A stretch of DNA of 57,146 nt, taken from the NCBI GenBank assembly GCA_015490835.1, contig WFXA01000237.1:1-57146 (forward strand). The letters run 5' to 3'. Shown here in pieces: positions 16,650 to 25,322 of the stretch (positions within the stretch are counted from its first letter, which is position 1; every line of letters starts with the position of its first letter). The position numbers and the translations under genes were made by a program. The DNA is from Flavobacteriaceae bacterium. GTDB lineage: Bacteria; Bacteroidota; Bacteroidia; Flavobacteriales; Flavobacteriaceae. The notes under the pieces were generated by a model. It searched no databases, was not told the DNA's origin, and saw only the letters and a list, made by a program, of their open reading frames with translations.

Positions 16650-17054
16650 ATGGATACACTACACGATATAAATAACCGAGAAGATATTTCTAAACTCATG
16701 CATACTTTTTACGCCGAAATACGTAAAGATGCAGTTTTAGGTCCCATTTTTAACCCCATTATTAAAGATTGGGATAAACATCTTGAGTTACTTACCGATT
16801 TTTGGGAGACCAATCTTTTTTTTGTAAAAAAATACAAAGGAAACCCGTTGGAAGCCCATGTTCGAGCCGATAAATTTCATAACCAAACTATTAACGAAAA
16901 ACATTTTGGACTTTGGTTAAATTTGTGGTTTAAAACTATCGATTCTTTATTTGAAGGCGAACGGGCACAACTGGCAAAAAATCGTGCTAGAAATATGAGT
17001 ACCTTTATGAATCTTGAAATATTTAGAAGAAGAACACAAGAAAAAGAAAGTTAG
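16650..17054 (+). CDS. group III truncated haemoglobin
   Basis: A 134-residue truncated globin. Group III features are FYAEIRKDAVLGPIFNPII in the B/CD region, the FWETNLFF E-helix block, and NEKHFGLWLNLWFKTID around the F-G helices, with His candidates for haem ligation (in HVRADKF and EKHF). Such proteins bind haem and O2 or NO; the physiological role of group III is unsettled. It converges on an exported glutaredoxin gene with a 4-bp stop overlap. Confidence 0.9.
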   Translation: MDTLHDINNREDISKLMHTFYAEIRKDAVLGPIFNPIIKDWDKHLELLTDFWETNLFFVKKYKGNPLEAHVRADKFHNQTINEKHFGLWLNLWFKTIDSLFEGERAQLAKNRARNMSTFMNLEIFRRRTQEKES

Positions 17055-17671
17055 TTCTCGCTGTCTAATTCCTTCATTACCTCTTCAACGTTGTCATAGC
17101 CAAAAATCGCGTGATCTTTATTCCAAATAACCGGAAACCTAATTTTTGTTTGTGCGTCTAACGTTGGTTCAATAAATACCATAAATTGCCTGTACAATGC
17201 TTGGTCTTTCTCAATATTCAAATCCCTGTATTGAATGCGCTTTGAGGTAAGAAGCGAAGTGAGTAAGTCGCATTTTGGGCAATTGTTTTTCGAAAAAATA
17301 ACCACTCTGTTAGCAAGGGTTCGCTCTATATTGTTTGCTTTTTTGTTGACGGTAAATTGAAGCTCGGTTTTTCGTTCATTAACAATAAGTTCATAGGTAT
17401 ATTGATGCGGCACTCCGGTAAGTTCTATTAATGTAATCATTGGCGTTTTTGAAAGCGGAGGGAGGTCTTTTAATACCGGTTTAGAAGCACTTCTTCTGTA
17501 GCCTTCGGCATAAACCATTAAAAAAACGTTTAAAGTGTCTTGTGTTTTGTTTTCGGCGATAAGAACAACACGCTTACCGGTTTTCTTTTCAGAAATTAAT
17601 ACTTTTAAGTCTTGTGAAAAACCAAATTTTGAGGTAAAAACAAGAATAAAAAAAATAATTAGTTGCTTCAT
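17051..17671 (-). CDS. exported glutaredoxin-domain protein
   Basis: A 206-residue protein with a signal peptide (1-19, ending FGFS), a beta-rich N-terminal domain (20-110) and a C-terminal glutaredoxin-like domain from about 120. Its active site is CPKC (Cys131, Cys134), with the RFPVIW cis-Pro motif and FGYDNVEE. Glutaredoxins are normally cytoplasmic, so an exported one in a single chain with an extra domain is unusual. Probably a periplasmic thiol oxidoreductase. A -7 element lies 7 bp before the ATG, predicting almost no 5' leader. Confidence 0.85.
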   Translation of the reverse strand: MKQLIIFFILVFTSKFGFSQDLKVLISEKKTGKRVVLIAENKTQDTLNVFLMVYAEGYRRSASKPVLKDLPPLSKTPMITLIELTGVPHQYTYELIVNERKTELQFTVNKKANNIERTLANRVVIFSKNNCPKCDLLTSLLTSKRIQYRDLNIEKDQALYRQFMVFIEPTLDAQTKIRFPVIWNKDHAIFGYDNVEEVMKELDSEN

Positions 17672-17678
17672 ATATTTA

Positions 17679-17686
17679 CAAATGTA
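17679..17686 (-). promoter_or_regulatory. -7 element (TACATTTG) abutting the glutaredoxin start
   Basis: On the minus strand TACATTTG ends 7 bp before the ATG at 17671. If this is the promoter, transcription begins within a few bases of the start codon. Confidence 0.45.
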
Positions 17687-17695
17687 TTAAATAAG

Positions 17696-17703
17696 TACCT
17701 TTG
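17696..17703 (+). promoter_or_regulatory. -7 element (TACCTTTG) before exonuclease operon
   Basis: TACCTTTG ends 11 bp before the ATG at 17715. It is a full TAnnTTTG match and heads the four-gene run to cinA, with a very short leader. Confidence 0.55.
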
Positions 17704-17714
17704 TAGCATAAATT

Positions 17715-18494
17715 ATGCCAATGAAACTTCAATTGCACAAACCTATTTGTTTTTTCGACTTAGAAACAACAGGAATTAATGTTACCAAAGACCGTATTGT
17801 TGAAATAGCTGTATTAAAGGTCTTTCCGAACGGAAATAAAGAATCGCATACTTGGCGGGTAAATCCCCAAATGCCCATTCCTAAAGAAGCCTCGGATGTA
17901 CACGGTATTACCAACGAAATGGTAGCAAATGAACCTACTTTTAGTGAATTAGCACCAAAAATTTATGCGCTTATAAAAGATTCAGATTTAGGAGGATTTA
18001 ATAGCAACCGTTTTGATATTCCACTTCTGGCAGAAGAAATGCTTAGAGCGGGAATGGATTTTGATTTAAAGAAAAATCTTGCGGTAGATGTGCAAACCAT
18101 CTTTCATAAAAAAGAAAAGAGAACACTTGAGGCTGCCTACCGGTTTTATTGCGATAAAGAATTAAAAAATTCCCATAGCGCACTAGCCGATACCCAAGCT
18201 ACTTTTGAAGTATTGCTCGCACAACTTGAAAAATATGACGATTTACAGACAGATGTAAAGTCGCTTGCCGAATTTAGTTCGCATCGTAGTTTTGCCGATT
18301 TTGCAGGGTTTATAGGTTATAATAAAAATGAAGAAGAAGTCTTTCTTTTCGGAAAACATAAAGGAGTAAAAGTAGAAGACGTGATGGAAAAAGAACCCGG
18401 TTATTTTGGTTGGATACTTAATGCCGATTTCCCGCTTTATACCAAAAAAGTTTTAACAGCAATTAAACTTAGAAAGTTGAATACAAAACAATAA
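17715..18494 (+). CDS. DnaQ-like 3'-5' exonuclease
   Basis: A 259-residue DEDDh exonuclease. ExoI is FFDLETTG (Asp15, Glu17), ExoII is GFNSNRFDIPLL, and ExoIII is HSALADTQAT (His and Asp catalytic). A C-terminal extension (about 190-255) includes FGKHKGVKVEDV, a short domain often found after DnaQ-like exonucleases. The role could be proofreading, repair or RNA processing. It heads a coupled run: exonuclease, FAH-fold enzyme (7-bp gap), HPt, cinA. Confidence 0.92.
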   Translation: MPMKLQLHKPICFFDLETTGINVTKDRIVEIAVLKVFPNGNKESHTWRVNPQMPIPKEASDVHGITNEMVANEPTFSELAPKIYALIKDSDLGGFNSNRFDIPLLAEEMLRAGMDFDLKKNLAVDVQTIFHKKEKRTLEAAYRFYCDKELKNSHSALADTQATFEVLLAQLEKYDDLQTDVKSLAEFSSHRSFADFAGFIGYNKNEEEVFLFGKHKGVKVEDVMEKEPGYFGWILNADFPLYTKKVLTAIKLRKLNTKQ

Positions 18495-18501
18495 GCGGTA
18501 G

Positions 18502-19113
18502 ATGAAAATTATTTGCGTAGGAAGAAACTATTCCAAACATATCGAAGAACTAAACAATCAAAAACCGAAAGAACCGGTATTGTTTCTTAAACCGGACTCG
18601 GCAATTGTGCTAAAAAATCAACCCTTTGTCATTCCGCCGTTTTCTACTAATATCCAACACGAAGTTGAAATACTGGTAAAAATAAATAGAATCGGAAAGC
18701 ATATTGATGCTAAATTTGCATATAAATATTATAACGAAATAGGATTGGGAATTGACTTTACCGCTCGCGATTTACAAAGTACATTAAAAGCAAAAGGATT
18801 ACCTTGGGAAAAGGCAAAAGCATTTGACGGATCGGCAGTTATAGGAAAATTTTTACCTAAAAATTCGTTTGATGACCTAAATAATATTAATTTTATTCTG
18901 AAAAAGAATGACACGGTAGTACAAGAAGGGAATACGGCACAGCTTTTGTGGAAAATAGATGAGTTAATTGCCTACATCTCTACATTTTTTACACTTAAAA
19001 TCGGAGATGTGATTTTTACCGGAACTCCCGCAGGAGTTGGAAAAGTAGAAACAAACGATGTATTGTCCGGTTTTATTGAAGAAAAACAACTTTTTAAAGT
19101 AAAAATTAAATAA
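18502..19113 (+). CDS. fumarylacetoacetate hydrolase family protein
   Basis: A 203-residue FAH-domain protein (YcgM/FAHD1-like length). It starts MKIICVGRNYSKHIEEL and shows the metal-binding HEVEILVKI, GLGIDFTARDLQ and the late GDVIFTGTPAGVG motif. Such enzymes are acylpyruvases, oxaloacetate decarboxylases or related hydrolases; specificity cannot be read here. It has no signal peptide. Its stop abuts the ATG of the HPt gene with no gap, so translation is probably coupled. Confidence 0.93.
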   Translation: MKIICVGRNYSKHIEELNNQKPKEPVLFLKPDSAIVLKNQPFVIPPFSTNIQHEVEILVKINRIGKHIDAKFAYKYYNEIGLGIDFTARDLQSTLKAKGLPWEKAKAFDGSAVIGKFLPKNSFDDLNNINFILKKNDTVVQEGNTAQLLWKIDELIAYISTFFTLKIGDVIFTGTPAGVGKVETNDVLSGFIEEKQLFKVKIK

Positions 19114-19455
19114 ATGGAACGAAATTATTCAATAGAAAAACTTTCTGAAATTGCAGGAGGTGACGAAGATTTTATGAAAGTTGTTGCACAAACTTTTCTA
19201 GAAGAAATCCCACAAGATTTGCAATCACTTCTCGAAGCAATAGAAAATAACAACAAAAAGCTCACCTACCAATTTGCACATAAAATGAAACCAAACTTGG
19301 AAATGTTTGGGATTGATGTATTAAAAGAAGTAAAGGCAATAGAATCTTGGACAAAAACCACCAAAAAAGTAAGCGATATAAGTGATCAAACCGAAAAAGT
19401 TTACCTTGTTTTAACTTCCGTTTTTGAAGAACTTAAAGCAGATTTTAATCTTTAA
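19114..19455 (+). CDS. stand-alone HPt phosphotransfer protein
   Basis: A 113-residue protein consisting of one Hpt domain. His56 in QFAHKMKPNLEMFG matches the phosphotransfer His position; the preceding FMKVVAQTFLEEIP helix is typical. HPt proteins pass phosphate between hybrid kinases and response regulators. No kinase gene is nearby, so it probably serves a phosphorelay encoded elsewhere. The gene abuts its neighbours exactly: ATG immediately follows the FAH stop and its own stop precedes the cinA ATG. Confidence 0.88.
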   Translation: MERNYSIEKLSEIAGGDEDFMKVVAQTFLEEIPQDLQSLLEAIENNNKKLTYQFAHKMKPNLEMFGIDVLKEVKAIESWTKTTKKVSDISDQTEKVYLVLTSVFEELKADFNL

Positions 19456-20697
19456 ATGCAAGCTCAAATTATTACCATAGGCGATGAAATACTCATCGGG
19501 CAAATTGTTGATACAAATTCAGCCTTTATTGCAAAACAACTTACCAAAATAGGAGTAAAGGTTTACGAAATAACCTCGATACAAGACCAAGAAAAACATA
19601 TTTTACACGCTTTAACCGAAGCCGAAAAAAAAGTACAATTAGTTATTGTTACCGGTGGATTAGGACCTACCAAAGATGATATAACAAAACAATCATTCTG
19701 CATTTTTTTTAACGATACGCTTATCGAAAACAAAAAACTGTATGAACATGTAAAACAGCTCTATAAAAAATATACAAACGGAGATTTGCTTCCCGAAAGT
19801 ATGCACCAAGCCTTAGTGCCTTCTAAGGCTACAATTTTACAAAATAATTTGGGCACTTCGCCCGGCTTATGGATGGAGCAAAACAACACGGTTTTTGTAT
19901 CTCTTCCCGGAGTTCCTTACGAAATGAAACAACTTATAAAAAAAGAGGTAATTCCGCGTATTGTAAAACGTTTTAACAGACCGTATATTTATCAAAAAAC
20001 ACTGCTCACTTACGGAAAAGGAGAAAGTGAAATAGCAAAGCAAATAGCAGACTGGGAAAACCAACTTCCCAAACAAATAAAATTAGCCTACTTACCATCA
20101 CCGGGTAGAGTAAGGCTACGTCTTATGGCAACAGGCAAGGATGAAATTGTGATACGCAATCTTGTAGAAAAGCAAATAAAACAAGTAGCAGAACTACTAA
20201 AAGACAGTGTTGTAGGATATGAAGAAGACGCTAGTATTGAAGAGCTAATTGCAAAAAAATTAGTAGCTAATAGTCAATCGTTAAGTGTTATTGAAAGTTG
20301 TACCGGTGGCGAAATTGCCACCCAATTTACCCAACATGCCGGTGCATCTTCGTATTTTAAAGGAAGTATGGTGCCGTATAATTCGGCTTATAAAATTAAA
20401 GTATTGGGTATAGATAAAGAACTTATTGATAAATTCACCGTGGTTAGCAATGAGGTTGCACAAGAAATGGCTTTACGAGGACAACAACTTTTTGAAACCC
20501 ATTATTGTATAGCCACTACAGGAGTTGCAGGACCGACCCAAGGTGAAACTCAAGATGAAGTGGGTACGGTATATATAGCACTTGCCACACCTACGGGTGT
20601 TTTTTCTAAAAAATTTAACTTCGGAAAACCCAGAGAACGCGTTATAAAACGAGGTGTTAATAAAGCACTGGAACTATTATTAAAAGAATTAAAATAA
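19456..20697 (+). CDS. cinA: CinA-family protein
   Basis: A 413-residue protein with the full CinA layout. The N-terminal MoCF/COG1058 domain (1-170) has IITIGDEILIGQIVDTNS and VTGGLGPTKDD; the C-terminal CinA_C domain (about 255-410) has SVIESCTGGEIA and ATTGVAGP. Family members include nicotinamide-mononucleotide deamidase and ADP-ribose pyrophosphatase activities in the two domains. In naturally transformable bacteria the gene is tied to competence; here the context is unrelated. Last gene of the coupled run; the convergent aminotransferase stop is only 6 bp away. Confidence 0.95.
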   Translation: MQAQIITIGDEILIGQIVDTNSAFIAKQLTKIGVKVYEITSIQDQEKHILHALTEAEKKVQLVIVTGGLGPTKDDITKQSFCIFFNDTLIENKKLYEHVKQLYKKYTNGDLLPESMHQALVPSKATILQNNLGTSPGLWMEQNNTVFVSLPGVPYEMKQLIKKEVIPRIVKRFNRPYIYQKTLLTYGKGESEIAKQIADWENQLPKQIKLAYLPSPGRVRLRLMATGKDEIVIRNLVEKQIKQVAELLKDSVVGYEEDASIEELIAKKLVANSQSLSVIESCTGGEIATQFTQHAGASSYFKGSMVPYNSAYKIKVLGIDKELIDKFTVVSNEVAQEMALRGQQLFETHYCIATTGVAGPTQGETQDEVGTVYIALATPTGVFSKKFNFGKPRERVIKRGVNKALELLLKELK

Positions 20698-20703
20698 TTT
20701 CAT

Positions 20704-21816
20704 TTAAACCTTTGATTGCCACTTATTAAGCACATCAATAACAGTATCAACTTCTTTTTTGGTCATAACCGGACTCATAGGAAGACTTATCACTTCGTTA
20801 TGTATGGCTTCGGTTATAGGGAAAGTTAGATTGTTGTATGTTGCTAAGGCTTCTTGTTTATGAGGCGGTATGGGGTAATGTATTAAATAACCAATTCCTT
20901 CTTTTTGTAAATATTCTAAAAACTCACTTCGTTGCGAGACTCTAATTACAAATAAATGAAATACGTGATTTTTACTTTTGTTATAAAACGGAAGTGTTAT
21001 GTTAGGATTATTAATTTCTGCTAAATACCTAGTGGCAACAGCTCGTCTTTTTAAATTATCGGTATCCAGATGCATTAATTTAATACGTAAAAACGCAGCT
21101 TGAATTTCATCTAATCTAGAGTTAAAGCCTAGATACCGATTTACATATTTTTTGCTTTGACCGTAATTTCTTAATTGAGAAATTAGGGTTGCCAGATCGG
21201 CATCATTGGTGGTAACGGCACCTCCGTCTCCCAAAGCTCCCAAATTTTTGGTAGGATAAAAACTAAATCCGGCAGCGTCTCCCAAGTTTCCAGCTTTTTT
21301 TCCGTTTTTATCGATGGCTCCGTGAGCTTGGGCGGCATCTTCAATAACTAATAATTGATGTTGTTTTGCCAAGCTAAGGATTTCTTCCATAGGTGAAAGC
21401 TGCCCGTATAGATGTACCGGCATAATAGCTTTGGTTTTAGCAGTTATTTTTTGTTCTAAATGAGAAAGATTAAAGTTATAGGTTTTTGTTTCGGCTTCAA
21501 CCAAAACGGGTGTTAATCCGGCTTGTTTAATGGCAAGAATAGTAGCGATGTAGGTATTTGAAGCTACCAAAACTTCATCTCCATCGTTTAATTTTCCAAG
21601 TATTTTATAGGCTTCAAGGATAAGCCGAAGTGCATCAAGACCGGTACCGGTTCCTACACAAAATTGTGTGCCGCAATAGGAAGCAAATTCTTTTTCAAAT
21701 AGCGAGAGTTGCTCGCCTAAAATAGAATTTCCCGAATTTAAAAAGTGAGAAAATACCGTTTTAAATTCCTTTTCAAATCGCTGATTTATCTTTTTTACAT
21801 CAATAAATTTAATCAT
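20704..21816 (-). CDS. DegT/DnrJ/EryC1 sugar aminotransferase (FdtB/QdtB-like)
   Basis: A 370-residue PLP aminotransferase of the sugar family. Catalytic Lys190 lies in [14 protein letters not shown], the cofactor region has [11 protein letters not shown], and GTGTGLDAL binds the phosphate. The [15 protein letters not shown] block near the C-terminus is typical of FdtB/QdtB-like enzymes that aminate dTDP-3-keto-6-deoxyhexoses. The FemAB/GNAT-like gene lies 3 bp upstream and an FdtA-like ketoisomerase is encoded at 36.2 kb, so the likely product is dTDP-Fuc3NAc or dTDP-Qui3NAc. Specificity is inferred. Confidence 0.93.
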   Translation of the reverse strand: MIKFIDVKKINQRFEKEFKTVFSHFLNSGNSILGEQLSLFEKEFASYCGTQFCVGTGTGLDALRLILEAYKILGKLNDGDEVLVASNTYIATILAIKQAGLTPVLVEAETKTYNFNLSHLEQKITAKTKAIMPVHLYGQLSPMEEILSLAKQHQLLVIEDAAQAHGAIDKNGKKAGNLGDAAGFSFYPTKNLGALGDGGAVTTNDADLATLISQLRNYGQSKKYVNRYLGFNSRLDEIQAAFLRIKLMHLDTDNLKRRAVATRYLAEINNPNITLPFYNKSKNHVFHLFVIRVSQRSEFLEYLQKEGIGYLIHYPIPPHKQEALATYNNLTFPITEAIHNEVISLPMSPVMTKKEVDTVIDVLNKWQSKV

Positions 21817-21819
21817 ATG

Positions 21820-22791
21820 CTAAGGAGTTAATCGGTGAGCGTGTTGTGTTTCTATTTCAAAAATCGTGTTGACACAGGTTCTGGCGCCAAAACCTTCTTT
21901 CCATTGTAACAATCCTTTATTGAGTTGTTTTCCGCCGGCTTCGGTTGAAATACCAAAATCAAAATAATGCTTATGTGTAAATTCTTTTTCAATTAAATAA
22001 GTAAATAAAAAATCCAACGTTCCCAATGTTTGTTTGTCATTTCCCGCCGAAATATATTGCACGTGTGCTGTGGTTTGGGTTTCAAAAATAGTTGCGCCGC
22101 CTTTGATGATTCCGTTGTGATAGACGTTAAATTGTCTAATGTTTTTAGGAAAACGTTTTGCCAAAAGGCTTATTTCTTCTACCGTGTGTACCGGATTTAC
22201 TTGATGTTGCTGCTGTAAATTAGGAATAAGAATTTGATTCCAAAAGGCATTAAATTCAGGTTCTTCCTTAATAACCAATCCTTGTTTTTGTGCTTTTTTT
22301 GTTCCACGTTTTCGTAAATTGCTTAGCGGAAGTCGGGGAGCCGTAAGATCAATTACCGAAGAAAGCCCCATTTGAATAGTTTTTGCATCCAGTAAAAACA
22401 TCAAATAATCTATTTCTTGAGCGGGAAGTGTAGCGTAATAATCGGGAAGTTTTTTTAAGATTAGAGAAGAAATTTGTTGAGTATGTAAATACTGCAATAC
22501 GGTTTTAACAATAGATAAAACAGTAGAAAATTTTACTTCCGGACGCAATAAAAACCCGCCGTAACTCAATCCTTGGTGGGAATACATTGTTTCGCCCGAA
22601 CGATTTGCGGGTAATAAAGAAACCAAGGTATCTTGGTCATAAATCAATAAGGATGCATCGGTAAATCGGTCATTATGATAGTCCATAAAATATCTATAAA
22701 ACAGAAAAGTAGCATTTTTTGAGGCAGCTACAAAGGTATCCCATTGAGATTGTTTTTCGGGTGAGTATGGTACAACTTTTAGTGCGATGAT
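21820..22791 (-). CDS. FemAB/GNAT-like acyltransferase (FdtC-like) with non-canonical or lost start
   Basis: The frame is open from 22830 and has family-like residues well upstream of the first ATG (22686): about 35 codons reading VVPYSPEKQSQWDTF then VAASKNATFLFYR. That N-terminus is characteristic of Bacteroidota FemAB-like sugar acyltransferases. No ATG, GTG or TTG exists in frame upstream of 22686. ATC at 22791 or 22788 is the most plausible start, just after a -7 element. From 22791 the product is 323 residues. The core contains RKRGTKKAQKQGLVI, GGATIFETQ and FDFGISTEAGGKQLNKGLLQWKEGFG. Partner gene: the aminotransferase 3 bp downstream. If translation begins at 22686, the protein lacks its first 35 residues. 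Confidence 0.78.
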   Translation of the reverse strand: MIALKVVPYSPEKQSQWDTFVAASKNATFLFYRYFMDYHNDRFTDASLLIYDQDTLVSLLPANRSGETMYSHQGLSYGGFLLRPEVKFSTVLSIVKTVLQYLHTQQISSLILKKLPDYYATLPAQEIDYLMFLLDAKTIQMGLSSVIDLTAPRLPLSNLRKRGTKKAQKQGLVIKEEPEFNAFWNQILIPNLQQQHQVNPVHTVEEISLLAKRFPKNIRQFNVYHNGIIKGGATIFETQTTAHVQYISAGNDKQTLGTLDFLFTYLIEKEFTHKHYFDFGISTEAGGKQLNKGLLQWKEGFGARTCVNTIFEIETQHAHRLTP

Positions 22792-22819
22792 TGTCGGGTT
22801 TAAAAAACAGCTTGTTTTA

Positions 22820-22827
22820 CAAAGGTA
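22820..22827 (-). promoter_or_regulatory. -7 element (TACCTTTG) before the FemAB-like gene
   Basis: On the minus strand TACCTTTG ends at 22820. A start about 5-7 nt downstream puts the transcript 5' end near 22813, leaving room for a short leader to ATC 22791, far upstream of ATG 22686. No -33 TTG is obvious. Confidence 0.5.
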
Positions 22828-22885
22828 AAACTAAAATTATTTATAATTTTATCGGGACTTTACGATCACTAATTTTAACCTTATT

Positions 22886-24172
22886 TTGAAAAACAAATTT
22901 ACACTACCTAAACGCCTTAACTTAGAAAGTATTCTATTGGGAGTGGTATTTGTTTTTTCGTTTGTTTATTTAGTGGTTAAACCTGCCGTTTTTTCACCAG
23001 ATTCGTACAGTTACCTCAGAGCAGACATGTACCGATTTCCCGGTTATGTTGCCTTTTTACGAATAAGTAAATTTGTTTTCGGCGAACAAATTTACCCTTA
23101 TTTTGTGGTTGTTTTTCAAACTGCATTTGCATTGATAGCCGTTTACTTCTTATATAAAAAAGTGTCAGTTTTTTTGAAAATGAATCCTTTTTTTAAAACT
23201 GTTTTACTGGGTGTTCTTTTGCTTCCGTTTTTTTCAAGCCTTAATATTGCCAATGAAGTTTCTGCCGAAGCAATTTCGTATGGTTTGTATTTGTTTATTT
23301 GTAGCTATACCGTAATTTTTTTGTTTAAAAACCAATATAAAACGGTGTTTTATATAGCTATTGCTGTATTTTTACTTTCGTTAACACGCGGACAATTTAT
23401 CATCATTCCTTGGATAATAGCCTTTTTGTTTGTGCTTAAAGAGCGAAAACAATTGTTTTTACGAAAAAACATCACCGCTTTATTAGTGCTGTTAACGCTT
23501 CCGTTTATTACAAAATTTGCCGATCGCACCTACCGAAAAATTTTCTTTAATGAGTTTGTAGAAACACCTTATAGTTTTGTAAACAGTGTAACGCTTCCGT
23601 TGTTTATTGCTTCCGAAAAAGATACACTACAACTTACAAATCCCGATACCAAGCAAATCTTTAAACACAGTTTAAAAACCATTGACAGCCTACAGTTGCG
23701 AAGTATTTATGCAGAAACCAATACCGAACAGTACAAACTGTTTCATGACAATTTCCCGAAAATTTGCAATCAAAACATACACGATTACGGAAAACATTAT
23801 TTTTATAAACCCGAAGCTCCTCATCAAGGTACGGTGGAGATTGAAAAAACTTCGAAAGAATTGTTTTTTGTGCTGGTAAAAAACAATTTCACACAATGGA
23901 TTTCACTATATTTTGAAGGAATGAAACACGGATTTAAATCGGTTTTTATATTAATTTTTGTTTTGGTTATGCTGCTTATTAGCGGCTGGAAAACGCTTAT
24001 GCGGTTTGATTCACTTTGGGCAATGGTGTTTTTAGGAACTCTTTGCTTGCTGTCTAACAGTATGATTGTGGCATTGGCTTGCCATTCTATAGACCGGTAT
24101 CTTTTTTACAATTGGTTTTTTATGGTCATTATAATTTATGCTATCTTTCAGCGCAGTAAATCTATAGTATGA
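22886..24172 (+). CDS. polytopic membrane protein, GT-C-like
   Basis: A 428-residue protein with about 9-11 membrane helices and a soluble region (about 215-340). The first loop has SPDSYSYLRADMYRFPGY, an acidic/aromatic pattern like the catalytic loop of GT-C glycosyltransferases. I do not recognise a named family. The start is a TTG at 22886 (KNKFTLPKRLN follows); no ATG lies nearby, and the next in-frame Met is well inside the first loop. It overlaps the following GT2 gene by 4 bp, so the pair may act together in glycan assembly at the inner membrane. Confidence 0.8.
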   Translation: MKNKFTLPKRLNLESILLGVVFVFSFVYLVVKPAVFSPDSYSYLRADMYRFPGYVAFLRISKFVFGEQIYPYFVVVFQTAFALIAVYFLYKKVSVFLKMNPFFKTVLLGVLLLPFFSSLNIANEVSAEAISYGLYLFICSYTVIFLFKNQYKTVFYIAIAVFLLSLTRGQFIIIPWIIAFLFVLKERKQLFLRKNITALLVLLTLPFITKFADRTYRKIFFNEFVETPYSFVNSVTLPLFIASEKDTLQLTNPDTKQIFKHSLKTIDSLQLRSIYAETNTEQYKLFHDNFPKICNQNIHDYGKHYFYKPEAPHQGTVEIEKTSKELFFVLVKNNFTQWISLYFEGMKHGFKSVFILIFVLVMLLISGWKTLMRFDSLWAMVFLGTLCLLSNSMIVALACHSIDRYLFYNWFFMVIIIYAIFQRSKSIV

Positions 24173-25314
24173 AACCCGAACTTTCTGTTGTAATGCCTTG
24201 TTTAAATGAAGCCGAAACACTTGCCGTGTGTATCAAAAAAGCGCAATCTTTTTTTGAGAGAGAAGGTATAGCGGGTGAAGTGATTATCGCCGATAACGGA
24301 AGTACTGACGGTTCACAACAAATTGCAGATTCGTTAGGAGCCAAAGTGGTTACTGTCGAGCGCAAAGGTTACGGAAGCGCATTACAAGGTGGCATACAAG
24401 CAGCACAAGGAAAATTTGTGATTATGGGCGATGCAGATGATAGTTATGATTTTAGCAACTTAATGACCTATGTTACACAATTGAGAGCAGGCTATGATTT
24501 GGTGATGGGAAACCGATTTAAGGGTGGCGTAAAAAAAGGAGCAATGCCGTTTTTACACAAATATTTGGGTAATCCGGTGTTGTCTTTTTTAGGACGATTA
24601 TTTTTTAAAACCAACATTAAAGATTTTCATTGCGGATTACGGGGTTTTAGCAAAGAGGCATATACCAAAATGGGATTAAAAACCACTGGAATGGAGTTTG
24701 CCTCAGAAATGGTGGTAAAAGCCAGCTTGTTAAACCTGAAAATCACCGAAGTTCCCACTGTATTATCGCCGGATGGAAGAACCCGACCACCACATCTTAA
24801 TACGTGGCGGGACGGATGGCGACATTTACGTTTTTTGCTGTTATATAGTCCTACGTGGTTGTTTCTATTTCCGGGAATGGTTCTTATGGTTGTCGGACTG
24901 ATTATTTCCGGAGTGTTGCTTGCAAATCCGGTTACCATTAACGGAATTACATTTGATGTACACACACTGTTGTTTAGCGCAGGAAGTGTATTGGTAGGAT
25001 TTCAATTCTTATTGTTTTACGGTTTAACTAAAGTGTATACGGTAGAAAACGAGCTGCTTCCTAAACCCGAAAAATACGATCGTTGGTTTTCGGCTTTTAA
25101 TTTAGAAAAAGGGCTAATAATTGGAGCATTGATGGTTTTGGTAGGTATTGGGTTATCTTTTTATGCTTATTTTGGATGGAGACACATTAACTACGGTGAT
25201 ATAACCAATTCACAAACCTTTAGAGTGGTAATTCCGGCAGTAACGGCTATTTTATTAGGTGTTCAAACCATCTTGTTTAGTTTGTTTTTTAGTGTTTTAG
25301 GTTTGAAAAAATAA
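24169..25314 (+). CDS. GT2 glycosyltransferase with C-terminal membrane domain (DPM-like)
   Basis: A 381-residue family-2 glycosyltransferase. The GT-A domain has SVVMPCLNEAETL, the IIADNGSTDGS donor-site block and MGDADDSYDF (DxD-like). After about residue 225 come four hydrophobic segments. The layout matches polyprenyl-phosphate (dolichol-phosphate-like) sugar transferases, which make lipid-linked sugars for GT-C enzymes. It overlaps the GT-C-like gene upstream by 4 bp, which fits that pairing. Sugar specificity is not readable. Confidence 0.93.
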   Translation: MKPELSVVMPCLNEAETLAVCIKKAQSFFEREGIAGEVIIADNGSTDGSQQIADSLGAKVVTVERKGYGSALQGGIQAAQGKFVIMGDADDSYDFSNLMTYVTQLRAGYDLVMGNRFKGGVKKGAMPFLHKYLGNPVLSFLGRLFFKTNIKDFHCGLRGFSKEAYTKMGLKTTGMEFASEMVVKASLLNLKITEVPTVLSPDGRTRPPHLNTWRDGWRHLRFLLLYSPTWLFLFPGMVLMVVGLIISGVLLANPVTINGITFDVHTLLFSAGSVLVGFQFLLFYGLTKVYTVENELLPKPEKYDRWFSAFNLEKGLIIGALMVLVGIGLSFYAYFGWRHINYGDITNSQTFRVVIPAVTAILLGVQTILFSLFFSVLGLKK

Positions 25315-25322
25315 GCTGATTT

